Shown here: one piece after another, positions 1 through 11,443 of the stretch | Layout: each line of letters opens with the position of its first letter | Numbering within the stretch: position 1 is the stretch's first letter | Source of the DNA: Cladocopium goreaui | Lineage: Eukaryota; Sar; Dinophyceae; Suessiales; Symbiodiniaceae | DNA: 64,000 nucleotides | Reading direction: 5' to 3' | Assembly: GCA_947184155.2 (NCBI GenBank) | Contig: CAMXCT020002779.1 | Coordinates: 205,831 to 269,830 of the forward strand | Notes under the pieces: generated by a model | Database searches by the model: none | Seen by the model: only the letters and a program-made list of their open reading frames with translations | Told to the model about the DNA's origin: nothing | Made by a program: the position numbers and the translations under genes

Positions 1-473
1 GCCCCGGGAGTAGTCATGAAGGTCACGTAGTTGTCACGAAGTCTCTCCTTCAACGGATCGATTCAAAACAGACAGCGGCAGAAAGATACAGTACCTGGAA
101 CGCAGTAGTTTGCCTGTAGTCTTCAGATGTCTTCGAATTCAGTTACTTCATGCCAGCGGCGATTTTGCGAAAAGAGGCACTTCACTTTTTCGCAGAACTA
201 TTCGTAGGGTGCAAAGTACCAGAAATACCTGTAAAATGCCGTTTAAACATATCAAAGTGCCCTAAATATCCGCAGGTTTCCGGTTAAAAGGCGACTTTCC
301 AGTGACCACGAAAAGGAGAACTGCGCGACATCACCAAAAGAGACCAAACTAGGTTTTCTATAGGCAATCACACAAAATGGCAAACGATTTCCACCTAGAG
401 GAAATATCAACAAACTTGCAAGAAGCAATCAATCAAGTCACAAACCAACAATAAGATACTATAAGTCTATTCA

Positions 474-1132
474 TTAACATCTTTTAACAACGAGTCCAGT
501 TAGACTAGCACTTTCACCCCAAACAACGCAGTCTCCGTTCTCTTTGCTCCAAGCTTCTGGGACGAACTGTCCACCGGCTTCTGCAATCGTCGTGTAACAC
601 AATCGCACCAGATCCTGGAAATATCTGGAAATCCGCAGGTTCCATCGGATTCCATCCCGAGTGAAACGGCGGTTTTCATCGGTTTTCGCTATCTTTGGGA
701 CTTTAGCATATAACATGGTGTGACGTCATACGACTGTCATAGGCCATCTAAGTTCAGTTGAAGCCAAGTCTCGGCATCCACAGTGTTTTCACCTCATGGC
801 TTCGGGATGGAGAACTTTCTGATTCCATTGGACCACATGGAATCATGGAATATCATGGATACGTCCTGCATATATCTCCAAATCATTCAACATTAGCTAT
901 CCATAGCTATCCGACATACTTCCAAACCGGCGTTGGGCATTCTCAAGTTTGATGCAGACTGGCAATGGAACCGGATTCCTTGATCAACTCGCTGAGCTTC
1001 CAGGCCTTTGTCCAAAGTGCAGTGGTAGTGGTGCGACCTTGCCCTGGCAGTCGGCAAGTCATGACAGTCATAGAAAGTCTGCTTGGAGAAGCCTGCAAAC
1101 CGGCCCAAAGTCAATGAGTTCCCCGTAGTCAT
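474..1132 (-). CDS. weak minus-strand coding signal, unidentified
   Basis: Two open segments (474-716 and 893-1132) have plausible amino-acid composition on the strand used by every confident gene in the window. The first ends at a stop at 474. I recognise no domain and could not place splice sites, so these may be exons of an unknown gene or chance open frames. Confidence 0.22.
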
Positions 1133-1139
1133 TTAAGGC

Positions 1140-2790
1140 GTCTTTTCAAAGCACGAGAATGACCATCCCCAAAATGCATATCCAGCAATGCTGATCGAAT
1201 CGTGTCTCAAACCATCACAGGCGCACCTTTCAGCACTGACACCCAAGAAGAATCGTATCTTGACTTATCTTGACCACCCTCAGATCCCGAAAAAAATAAC
1301 CGAGTTCTTGAAAGGAAACTACAATCCAAGCAACCCCGCTTCGGGGAAGGTTCCAGGGTACCTATACCTTGGCAGTGTCACACCGTTGTCACACCTGGTC
1401 CAATAGGGCTTCTTCCCATGGGCAATCACCGAACCGATGATGTCACCGTCATTGCTTCCACGCCCAGCTCCTGGCATCCCAGGAAACTGGGCCACCGCTC
1501 GGAAAATCTCTGTTAAAGACTATATAAAGGCCACAAAAAAAACATAGACTCAGTTCCAACAACCATTAGAAGCCATTCAAAGTTGATGAGGGATGATTGG
1601 GATGATCGGGGACATATATATTCTAGTTACCATCATTTATATTGCAAAAGCACCGTCTTTGCCATTCTTTTCAGCGCCCATCAATTGGCCCATCAGCGTC
1701 CTCCAGTGTTTGAAAGAGCCATGATCGATCCACGCAACTCCACTTTGGGTTTCACCTTTTTTGCCGCGGCGCCAACCAGAAATGTCAAATGATAGCAGTG
1801 TCAAAAGTCATGGGAGGCCACTAATAGCAGTGGTCCAATTCTCATTGGCCAATTCTCTGAGTCCTCGGCATAGCCAGTGATCTTGCCGTAATCTGATTGC
1901 ACTTGTGCCTGTCCTGCGGCAACGCAGCTGCAAGTCTGACGCTGTCAGAATCGGAATGTTGGACTCCCTATTTGGTGGATAAAATTTTGGCCAACTGCAT
2001 GAACCCTATTTTTATCCTATATGATCTTTTCCATCCATTTCATGGAAATTATATCTTCATCGTCCCTTAAGAATCTTGGAAACATCAAGAAATCTCTCCT
2101 CCGTAGTACCAGTGAGTTGGCATGGCAATAGCATCTGCGATGTGCATGCCCCACAAGGCTCCAGCAACCTTCAGGCGACGGCCCGGGGGGGGGGGACTTG
2201 GGAATCCGTGCTTCTTCGTGGTTAAGCTATGTAAAGGAAGACTTTACCCGGCAAAATCATGGAAACGTAAATTAGACCACCATTTTTATAGAATTTGGCC
2301 TTTGCATCTTTTTGGGTGTTGCATGGTGTTGCTATAAAGACCATTTTCACGAGTTTTTGGGAATCTGACACTCTGCACATCCTGAGGCCGAGCGCGCGAT
2401 CGGCAAAAGTGGCGGAGAACACCTCCACCGGAGCTTTTGCCGCCATCTTTCCTGCCAGGAGAACATCCGAGCCACTTATAGGTTTGAAGTTGACCTCTAA
2501 ATGTAAAAGATTGCAAAAGAATGTAACAGAGATCTTTCACAAACCGTACCTGGATGTACATGGTTGTGTAGTATTGAGTGCCGAATTAGACTACAGGCAA
2601 TAGGCTGCAACTTAAACCGTTTCCAAAGTCGCGCCTGTCTTCGGTGTGGCCAAGTTGCTTGAAGCAACTTGACCCATAAGTTCGACTATCAGCTGCAATG
2701 TGCTTGAGAAAAGCAGCAAATACGACCAAGAGCATCATGTTGTTCAGCGCCGAGAACAATTTCTAGACCCTGCTTGTCATCATGAAGACT
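1140..2790. other. stretch without a confident gene
   Basis: No exon could be supported. The segment 2222-2603 is open in frames on both strands, which is uninformative. It contains a G-run near 2187-2196 and a short perfect palindrome around 2651-2672 (AAGTTGCTTGAAGCAACTT core). Confidence 0.4.
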
Positions 2791-2879
2791 ACTCAAATAC
2801 TATGGGACATACGGGACATGCGTGTCACAAAGTTGATCTCCAGGAATTCATTGGTCGCCCTGTCCCCTGAGGGCTCTGC

Positions 2880-3000
2880 ATCCCCAGTATGGCCAATTCA
2901 AAGAGCACAGTCTTGCCCGCGCCCGTTGGAGCAGTCACAACCATGTTGCCATGACCCAGGTAGAGTTCCTTCCAGCACTCCGCCTGGCACTCAGCGAAAG
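2880..3000 (-). CDS. exon of a Ski2-like DExH helicase (MER3/HFM1 type), motif I
   Basis: On the minus strand the segment contains VVTAPTGAGKTVLFELAIL, a Walker A (motif I) of superfamily 2 helicases. The TGAGKT core followed by V-FELAI is characteristic of the MER3/HFM1 (Ski2-like) group, which unwinds DNA in meiotic recombination. It is preceded by FAECQAECWKELY, which fits the Q-motif region just upstream of motif I. A CCAG acceptor lies at about 3001; the donor could be a GC at 2879. I found no exons for motifs II to VI, so this may be one exon of a gene running left, or a fragment. The family call is from motif recognition; the edges are inferred. Confidence 0.55.
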
Positions 3001-3231
3001 CTGGACGCCGTTGGGAAGCACGGGGTAGGTACAGGGGTACCATCCAACTCTGATTGTTTTCCCGGCAGCCCCAGGTGGCCACATGTAATTATGGCAATCG
3101 ATGTAGAAGTAGGTAACCATAGGCCATAGGTACCCCCTGGGTCCCTGAGACATCCTGAGACCCATGGGACCCATGGGACCCATGGCACCTGCACGGCGTT
3201 GAAGTTTTCAAACTTGAAGCAAGCTGCATGC

Positions 3232-3447
3232 TCAGACCTCATCAAAATACATCTGGAATCCAGACTTCAACCGCTCAGCCACTGCGACACCCAAACTTTC
3301 ACCGCTCCGCTGAGCCCAGCTCGAGAGGCAATCTCGGATACGCCTCAGGTGATGGGTTCCAAGTCTTGCACTCTTGAAAGGAGTTATGCAATCCTCAAAG
3401 CTTGAGTAACTTGGTGCTTTAATATCTGTCATCCACCGAAACACCAA
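3232..3447 (-). CDS. possible exon upstream of the helicase exon
   Basis: This open minus-strand segment ends with a helix-like stretch (RRIRDCLSSWAQRSGESLGV and following). It lies 5' of the helicase exon in transcription order and could belong to the same gene. No domain recognised and no splice sites assigned. Confidence 0.25.
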   Translation of the reverse strand: MVFRWMTDIKAPSYSSFEDCITPFKSARLGTHHLRRIRDCLSSWAQRSGESLGVAVAERLKSGFQMYFDEV

Positions 3448-3715
3448 GCTTGCCCATACAAGGATGAAGCAGAGACCATACGAGTGAGTTCCGCATGCTG
3501 TTTATTCTGTTCCAAGGGACACTCCAGCGCGATGCGGTGCACCAAAGCCTGCATGTTGTTACACAAACGGACTACACGATCTCAAACGTCTAAAATCGAT
3601 GGGCTATGCGTGGAAAACGAGCAAAATGCTGCAATTTTGACCAGCACAAAGAGTTCCATGATGTATGAGATGTTTTTTCCCCACCTGCCAGGTGAGGGTT
3701 GTTAGATTTTATGTC

Positions 3716-3812
3716 AGTTGCCTCCTCCTGCTCCTCCTCCTGCTCCTCCTCCTGCTCCTCCTCCTCCTCTCCTCCTCCTCCTCGTCCTCCTCGTTGTCCT
3801 CCTCGTCCTTGC
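3716..3812. repeat. CTCCTCCTG / CTCCTC microsatellite
   Basis: Direct reading shows runs of CTCCTCCTG changing into CTCCTC and CTCGTC. It is open in several frames (poly-Leu, poly-Ser, or poly-Glu on the minus strand), which is an artefact of the repeat. Confidence 0.9.
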
Positions 3813-3831
3813 TCAACTGCGACCCGCGATC

Positions 3832-4098
3832 CACAGTGTTCGCTGCCGGACCTCAACCACGACCATCCACGCCCAGTGTTCCCTGCCGGACCTCAACCAC
3901 GACCATCCGCGCCCAGTGTTCCCTGCCGGACCTCAACCGCGACCATCCGCGCCCAGTGTTCCCTGCCGGACCTCAACCGCGACCATCCGCGCCCAGTGGT
4001 CCCTGCCGGACCTCAACCACGACCATCCACGCCCAGTGTTCCCTGCCGGACCTCAACCGCGAGTATCCACGCCAAGTGTTCCCTGCCGGACCTCATGT
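3832..4098. repeat. 40-bp minisatellite, about 6.5 copies
   Basis: A 40-bp unit containing CCGGACCTCAACCACGACCA and CGCCCAGTGTTCCCTG repeats head to tail with few substitutions (AC/GC, GTGTT/GTGGT). Because 40 is not a multiple of three and the unit lacks stops, all three plus frames stay open and each encodes the same ~40-residue repeat out of register. Confidence 0.95.
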
Positions 4099-4107
4099 AG
4101 GAAGATA

Positions 4108-4692
4108 TGGGACAAAGAATGTGCAGAAGAAAGTTAGAAAGAATGTCAGAAAGAATGTCAGAAGATATGCCAGAAGATATGCCAGATAGAATGCCAAATA
4201 GATTGCCAGATAGAATGCCAGAAGATATGTCAGAATATATGCCAGAAGATATGCCAGATAGAATACCAGATAATATGCCAGAAGATATGCCAGATAGAAT
4301 GCCAGATAGAATGCCAGAAGATTTGCCAGATAGAATGCCAGAAAATATGCCAGAAGATATGCCAGATAGATATGCCAGAAGATATGCCAGAAGAAATGCC
4401 AGAAGATATGCCAGAAGATATGTCAGAATATATGCCAGAAGATATGTCAGATAGAATGCCAGAAGATATGTCAGAATATATGCCAGAAGATATGCCAGAT
4501 AGAATGCCAGAAGATATGTCAGATAGAGTGCCGGAAGATATGCCAGATAGAATGCCAGAAGATTTGCCAGATAGAATGCCAGAGATATGCCAGAAGATAT
4601 GCCAGATCATATGCCAGAAGATATGCCAGATAGAATGCGAAATAGAATGTCAGAAGATATGTCAGATAGAATGCCAGAAGATTTGCCAGTAA
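4108..4692. repeat. 12-bp minisatellite (CCAGAAGATATG / CCAGATAGAATG)
   Basis: About 48 tandem 12-bp units alternate mainly between CCAGAAGATATG and CCAGATAGAATG, with variants reading GTCAGAATATATG and CCAGAAGATTTG. As the unit is four codons long, one plus frame encodes tetrapeptides MPED, MPDR, MSEY. The opposite strand is open as serine/isoleucine/glycine repeats. I see no flanking exon that would make it coding. It directly abuts the 40-bp array. Confidence 0.93.
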
Positions 4693-4699
4693 GAAAATG

Positions 4700-5800
4700 T
4701 ATAAATGTCATGGTGGGGATCACACGAAGTAAAGTAATTTTTGCATTGCGTGGACTTCCTGCCCGAAAAGATCTGCTAAACAACTCACAGCTGAAAATTG
4801 AGGACGGCTTTCCCAATCAGGCAGCAACTCTGAACCATATCATCATATCTACCCAATCAAGCCAAGAAATCTTGAAGAACTCTACTGCATCTTGTCACAT
4901 CTTTTAACTCTGTGTTCAAACAGGTTGGGACGATGCTTTCACAAAACATAAAAGGAATTCATCACATGATTTCTCCCTGACGGCATGCCTTCATCTGTTG
5001 GCGCGTCGGAGGCAAACCTAGGTGCGTGGGAGCGACAAGCTCTATCATTGCTTCGTTCTGTTGCCGCCCGCTGGGCTGAGGCATAATCTTCATGGTGATC
5101 GGCGTCTACGACATACTTTGGTATGGCATCGTGTCGTCTTCTATCATTGTCATTCTCATTCAGGATCTGATGCAGTGGGTGTGGAACCAAGCTGCCTATT
5201 CAATGAAGCGAGCATATCCTACAGAATCTCAAAGATAAATCAGACAGGGGCATTCTCAATTGACCGCCATATGATCTCTGCTCGAAGATCTTGAGACACC
5301 TGATATTTTGAGGGTCAGATTTGATCACCATTCTACAGTCTGAGCCGAGGTGGTCGCATCAGTTTGAGATCGTTTGACACTTTCCCATATCCAGAGCTAG
5401 ATATAGGATGATATAGGCCAATATGATTCCTCTTCATCAATAGATTCCGATGCTGAGCCCCAAACAGCTGGCGTGGCTGAAGCTTCCCCCCAATGTGATG
5501 TACCTCCATGGTTTGCGGTGACTGGCTCCGAAACGCCCAACTGCACAGAACATCGTCCAGAACGAGTTCATAAAAGGGTAACGCATCATACCCTGACCAT
5601 ACCCTGACCTGTTGCGGATACAACTGTTAGAATCAGAAATCCGCCTGCCGTCGTCCTCGCTCCACTGGAGACTTGGTGATGGCATCAAACCTTGTCACGG
5701 TGAATCCCAGAGGATTGAATAGGATTGACGCACGGTAGACAGCAGTAGCCGCTACTAGCCTATCCTGAACTCATGACCGCTGCAAGGACTGTCTACTCAT
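4700..5800. other. stretch without a confident gene; one short ORF
   Basis: A 44-codon minus-strand ORF with an ATG lies at 4962-5093 (begins MKIMPQPSGRQQNEA). It could be an exon, but no domain or splice context supports it. The rest shows frames open on both strands without clear coding character. Confidence 0.3.
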
Positions 5801-7596
5801 CCGTTGCTGACAGAGATCTTGTACTACTGAAATACTGACTGGTAATTTGCTGACTTGGATTCCACCCCTTCCATGAAGTCTGCAAAATCAGAGGGTCCTT
5901 CTCCCTGGTCTCCAACGTGCACAGCTTTTCAACTGTGTCTGGACAGAGCTGCCGACTGATGTCTTGGTGCCTACGCTACAAATGTCTTGACCTACTCTAC
6001 TCCTAGTCCTACATGGCTGTAGTGACGGTGTTCTGACCCACCATCAGGGAACCCAAAATCATCAAGCATGACTTTCCAGTGTCGTCTTGGGACCCAAGTG
6101 AGTCAATGGCACACCATATTCTTTGCACAGCAGCCGCAAAACTGAATTGCTTGGAGCGTTCCTGTGACGAGTTGTGGAGTTTCTCTCACCGCTGCAAGTG
6201 CAACAGTCCGTTGAGCCAGTTGGGGCGGCTACTTGTTATGGTCTTTCTGAAAAGCAATTTCTGTGTAGAGACACTCCACAACTCCCCGCATCTTTGCTGA
6301 CCACCTTGCGAGGGCAAAGTGATCTGTGCACGCGCGTGTGAAGCGATGGACCCTGCTGTTGCCATTGATCTGCTGGAAACGGTGGCTCCTTTGGTCGATT
6401 GGTCATGTAATGCTGGTGGCGATTCATGTCATTCTTGACAAGGGCAACAACTCTTACACATCGTCTCAAAGAATGTCGATGCGAAAGGCTGAGTTGTGAT
6501 GACAACGTTGCTAGGAAACCACCAACGGAAACCGGCGACCACAGGGTGACTTTCCACCCTGTCTGTTGGATGGTCACGAGCCAGGAAATCGAAGGGCAGC
6601 TACCAACTGCTCCCCTGTTTCCGGAAGCAAACAAGAGGACTGACACACATACCAAAGGTATTACCTTTCCCAACAATTCCCTGAAAAAGCACTGAAAGTC
6701 AGGCGTGTGTAAAGTGTATAGCTGCAAGTCAGTGGCAGTCCTTCTGGCGGCGGCTCTGCAGTTTCATTCAAGGCAACGGTTACGCACTCTAGAGCAACCT
6801 TCTGCGTTGTTGGAAGATATCTCAGCATGCAATCGACTCAGTTTGCAGCTGACAGAAACGGTTGCTGCGGGGATCAGGATAGGAACTCCAAGATCTAGAT
6901 CATGTCTTGATTCTATGCTGAAGATGTGCAGGAAATGGACCAGCCTTCTATACCTTCCTCGCACATCGTTCAAATTCTGGTGCAAGGCCCTGCAAATGTG
7001 CCCAATGCAACAAACAATTGAACCATCTCACCTGCGAATCTTTGAAGCCACTCTGTACTGGGACGGTTTAATAGATTCTAGTCGTGATGATCAAGTTCTG
7101 CGCTTTCCAGCTTGGAATTCACCTAAGCACCTGCAGGACCTTGAGATCAAAATCAATGCGGTTCAGCTGATGGCTGCGAGATTCTAAGCATGCAGCAAGC
7201 TGAAGCGCAGTTGACGCTGGGAGGCAGCGACGCGGCACCCGTTTCCAGGAAGAAAAACAGCAAATGGGTGGCAAAGTAATAATTTTTACAGTAGTCTTCA
7301 GCGCTTTTTTTGGATACTATACTGACATATAATTAATGACTACAGACATCTATAGACTAACTATATAACACAACTATATATACAAAAATCATCATCAACA
7401 TCCTTAGGAAAACTTGCTTGATTCAAGCGGCAATGTATTTCAGGAAGAACCTGACAGGTGACGCCGAAGCAGCGGCAACACATTGTGTGGTGCACCCTCC
7501 AAGCTCTACGGTCTATGCACAATGAAGTAAAAAACGAGGTAAAAAACAATGGAACAAGCTACACTGTACAGATCTTGCAGCCACCCTTCGGGAAGT

Positions 7597-9864
7597 TTAC
7601 TGAGGTGAATTCTTGAAACAACTGATCATCAGGGCCAATAGTCTTCTGGCTTGGGCTTCGGGAAAGCCTTTGGCCTTGAGCACCTTGCAGTACTTCTCTT
7701 CGTTGTTTTCAAGCTTGTCGGCAACTTCCCTCTTGATCTCATCTGTCGGCATGTTCGAATCGATCACGATAACGTCCTGCAAATCTGCCACGGATTCCCA
7801 GGCCTTTCTTATCCTTTCTTGGCCTTCCAGCCCACCTAGGGGATCCAGCTGTTCGAAAACTCCAACAGCTATGTCAAACCCTGTCCTCGCGACCCTCATA
7901 GAGACTCTCATACTTTGCCAGCAAATTCCGCAAATACTCTGCAGTGATGTCTTTCTCAAACCACCGGCCTTCCACTTTAGCTCGATTCTGTATGCGCGTC
8001 ATGGCTGCCTCACCGTTATCTTGAAATGAAGAATGAGTGTTGGTGCGTAGCGAAGATCTGCATCGATAGCAGCGAGCTTTTCCTCAAACTCTTTGAACTG
8101 ACCTTGACACACAATGCGGCCTAAAAGTCAAAATGACGAAGCTGCAAAACAAAAGTGTTACCTCATGCAACTGAGAGTTTGACTCCATGTTCTTTTTTGT
8201 GATTCTTTTTGTTGAATTGCAGCAACTCCACTGCATTCTTGCAGCCAGGCAAACTTCACAATGCAGCCGATGGTCTTACACACATGAGTTTATCATAGTT
8301 GATCAGGCCACAAGGTAAACGAAACACCCTCTGTGCTTACTAGAATTATTTTTCGTTCCATTTCTTGAGTACAGGTCAAACAGATATCAAGCATCGATTG
8401 ACGTGCATCTATATTCTAAAAGTTAGTTAACATAACTATACAAAACTGTACGAGTACATCCTCTAGACTAACATGGCAAAGACAGACATGTTCCAGGGCA
8501 AAGGTTTATATGTCACATAACCGAGGAGTTTTCAAGGATAGTACCAATTGCCAAGTTAGTCTAGTGGAAGGAAACAGTTTCAGGCATTGGCACTGTCTGG
8601 CAAATTCCCCTGCTCATGCAAGGCCGCACAGAACACCTGCACCGCGGAAGAACAACACCTCTCTGTGATTGCATGTGCGCTCCTGGTGGTTGCAATGCTT
8701 CTGTGGTGTTCCCATATTGTCTCTTCCAACTTGAGGACGGGATCAAAAGAAAACTCTGTGGAGCCAGGTTTGTGCAAGTGATCGTAAAAGTCCTCAAGCA
8801 AAGGCCACCAGGTGTTATCAGCATCCTCTGCGACGGGCTCTCGAAAAATCTGCACTTCAGGGGGCCCAAGTGGCATGGACCTGGAAAGCTCGTCCAAGAA
8901 CGTGGTCTTTCCACATCCAATGATTCCATCGCACACAATCAAGAAATGATTCATCTGTTTCGGCTGTAACTGTTGGATCCGGAGAAGGAAATCCTCAGAC
9001 AACTTGTTCAACTGTTCGTCAAAGCTTGCAGAAGTGCTCTTGTCTCTGGTCTTGGCTGTGATGACACGATTGTTGCCTCCTATTGGGCTGGTGTGGTGAA
9101 CGGTTGGTCGTTGGCCATCAGTGGTCTCCTTCTCCACGGTGCGGGTCACCTGTGAAACGACATAACTTAGAGTGAGGTCTTCTTCCTTTAAAAATCTAGC
9201 CAACGTCCCGGAGAAGGGGTTTGAGCGCTTTGGGTTTTCTCCATCAAGAACAGCACAGTGCTTCTCACAAGCGTGGAAAATAAAGATCTCATGACCGCTG
9301 GCAGACTGTGACAATTTGTTCAGTTTCTTCCAGAGTCTTTCCCTGTTTGTACATGTTCCACGAGAGCAAAAGCTGGAACTAGCTCTTGTTGAGTCATCCT
9401 CTGACGATGTCTGGCAGCAGTCCAGAGTGATCAAATGCAGACATCTGTGAGTCACGAGCTTACGTAAACTCTCAACGATTGAGTCGACAGGAATGTAGTC
9501 TTCCTTGCGGTCTGCATCGGATGGGACCAAGCAGAGAGAACCATTGTACCAGACTCCGTGTCCTGAAAAATGGAACCATGTGAAGGTTGCACCTGTCCGG
9601 ACTGCGTGAGCAAGGCGATCAATGGCCTGAAAGATCTCTCTGCGGGTTGCATCGTAGAGCTCCAAAGTAGCTCGACCTGGGAATTGTCCTTTACGCAGGG
9701 CAGTAGCCATTTCCTCCGCATCCTTGTGGCAACTCAGAAGCTCCTGATGGTTCAAATAGCGTCGGTTGCCTATCACCACAGCCCTGCATGAGTGACGTTT
9801 TGCCCAGTGCTGTTTCCGCCGACTGCTCTGTGGGCACTGAAAGATCATTTTGTTCATTAACATC
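7597..9864 (-). CDS. caspase-like (C14) protease-deoxynucleoside kinase fusion, copy 1, frameshifted
   Basis: Exon 1 (8594-9864) encodes a caspase-like fold with HFSGHG (catalytic His) and LITLDCCQT (catalytic Cys). It is followed by a deoxynucleoside-kinase N-terminal half: P-loop GIIGCGKTT, EPV, NTWWPLLEDFY and an ER motif (ITERCCSSA). Exon 2 (7880-8102) and exon 3 (7597-7776, stop at 7597) complete the kinase by comparison with copy 2. Introns are 8103-8593 (GT...AAG|G) and 7777-7879 (GT...CAG). Exon 2 has lost one base near 8010-8012 relative to copy 2, so the frame breaks between TLILHFK and the RIQNRA lid region. The exon-1 frame also differs by one base from copy 2 just after its acceptor, possibly because it uses an acceptor 30 bases downstream. 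The protein may be caspase plus a truncated kinase, or the copy may be a pseudogene. Confidence 0.7.
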
Positions 9865-11169
9865 CTACATAAACTTGACAAGCAAATGTCAGCAGCGAGA
9901 CAGATGGTCAATTTCACAAAGAACAAGCCTGCATACATTCAAAAGTCTAAGATACTCTATAATAGCAATAAGATGCAATAAGCATAGTGTAGGAATTGGA
10001 AACCACACTCAGAAGAATCTCAGAGATATGTGAAGCAAAAGTGAAGTTTATAAAACTCTGCCGGTCGAACGTGGTGGTTTGCTTTCCCTGGCTCGCGACC
10101 AGCGCTTGGGCACAATGCCAAGGAGCTCAAGCTGGTGGCTCAAACCTGGTCGATGTTGCAGTCTGCACATGGCCAACCCACTTCAACCAAGGACTGTTTG
10201 TCTGGATTCTACTGGTTCAAAAATGTTAAAAGCAATTTAAAAGTTAAATGTAGAATGTGTTCCTGTCCTAAAACATGTTCAAACAGTCCTGCAGAATGTC
10301 TTGAAGCAGAGCATATGCGAAAAGACAACACATCGAAGCTTGGCATTCCAGGTGTCATGAAAAGAACAGAGCTGGAGTCCGGAGAAGAAAATTTATAAAT
10401 TTATGTAAGATGGGAACTTCGTGAAACATAGCTTTGTTCAACAGCATCAAAAGAGTGGATGACCAACAAATCCAGGACGTACCCTTGAAATTTCAAAGCT
10501 AGACTGACGGAAAACATATCAGACATGATTTGGAATTGTGGCACTTGATAAAGCATGTTCCACTTTCTGTGACTAAGTCTTCTGCGATGACCGCGCCGTT
10601 TGGGAGTTCGAAGTGGGGAGAAGAGCTCATCGCACGACATGGCAGCACTGGTTGGGCTGCAGTATGTTGGAAAATGCCAAGTTTGGACAAACACGTCAGA
10701 TTGTTTCCAGGTTGTAGGGAAAGGCCCAAATTGTTCGATGCCTCATGCCTGGGCAAATAGTTCTGATTGCTCCATGTTTCCCTACGCTTCCCTTCTTGAT
10801 CCATTTCATCACATGTGCCCATTCACAATCCATGAATCAGGAATCGCAAGGCTCATCCGCGCGCATCCAACATTGAGCAGCAACTCTGCATGGGTCAGGC
10901 AGGTTTGACGTGCACAACCGGGTATGCGCAGCTCCATGTTGAACGTGGTCCCAGGATGTCCCAGGATGTCCAGCAGGATCCGCACCATTGGAATCATTGG
11001 AATCTTCCAGGGCTGTGCGAGGAGTGGAAGTTGACAAGGCTGTGGCTTCAGAAGACTCAAAAGAATCGGACAAAAAAAAAGGGGGTTCCCTTTCTGCACG
11101 TGATGGCAAGTGTCGATATTTTGGCCCAAAGGTATGTGTCTTTTGTCATTAATTTTGCTTGACTTGCAC

Positions 11170-11443
11170 CAGCCAGCTAACCACAATTCAACAGCAACTG
11201 CAGCCGTGGGCCGTCGCTGACGCTGACAGGCCGCAAACCGTTGCACTTGACTTTGTACATTCTTCAACAATCCGTTCCCTCCGCAGGCAAGGCCAAATAA
11301 GGGAAGCACACTTGCTTGAGGTTTGGCAAATCTTCCGGGGTGAATAAAAACTTCGAATGCCTTGGCCCTGAGAAGGCACATCATCGGTGACTGCACAATC
11401 TGCACAGCTCACGAATCTTCATCAAGACCCATCCTCAGGCGGG
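11170..11443 (-). other. strongly conserved distal block of unit 1
   Basis: About 260 bp here match 17460-17727 at roughly 94% by eye, far better than the flanking parts of the units. One minus frame is open in both copies (begins MQIVQSPMMCLLR), but the few differences are mostly non-synonymous and a second frame is stopped in copy 2, so coding is not shown. It could be a 5' exon, a promoter or splice-leader acceptor region of the caspase-kinase gene, or a conversion tract. Confidence 0.6.

Larger units (their letters stand above)
5810..11443. repeat. tandem segmental duplication, unit 1
   Basis: Blocks of this segment recur in the same order about 6 kb to the right: 5870-5960 with 11825-11945, 6100-6200 with 12085-12180, 6900-6990 with 13095-13190, the gene 7597-9864 with 13723-15918, and 11170-11443 with 17460-17727. 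The offset drifts from about 5.95 to 6.29 kb through indels. The part left of the gene (5810-7590) holds no supportable coding sequence: its longest open frame (6236-6727 minus) is broken by indels in unit 2. Confidence 0.88.

Noticed and set aside
2600..2850. possible third, partial copy of the 6-kb duplication unit
   Set aside because: A short stretch near 2820 (GTCACAAAGTTGATCTCC) resembles 11629-11646, but no further collinear match was seen.
3665..4189. 174-codon plus-strand open frame with Leu and Ser runs
   Set aside because: It is made of the CTCCTG microsatellite and the 40-bp minisatellite, which is open in all three plus frames.
6236..6727. 163-codon minus-strand open frame
   Set aside because: The homologous stretch in unit 2 (about 12530-12920) has indels and stops in the same frame, so it is not conserved as coding.
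10809..11405. 198-codon minus-strand open frame
   Set aside because: Only its first third is conserved in unit 2 (17377-17691), and the copy differences do not look like selection on protein. Kept only as a conserved block.
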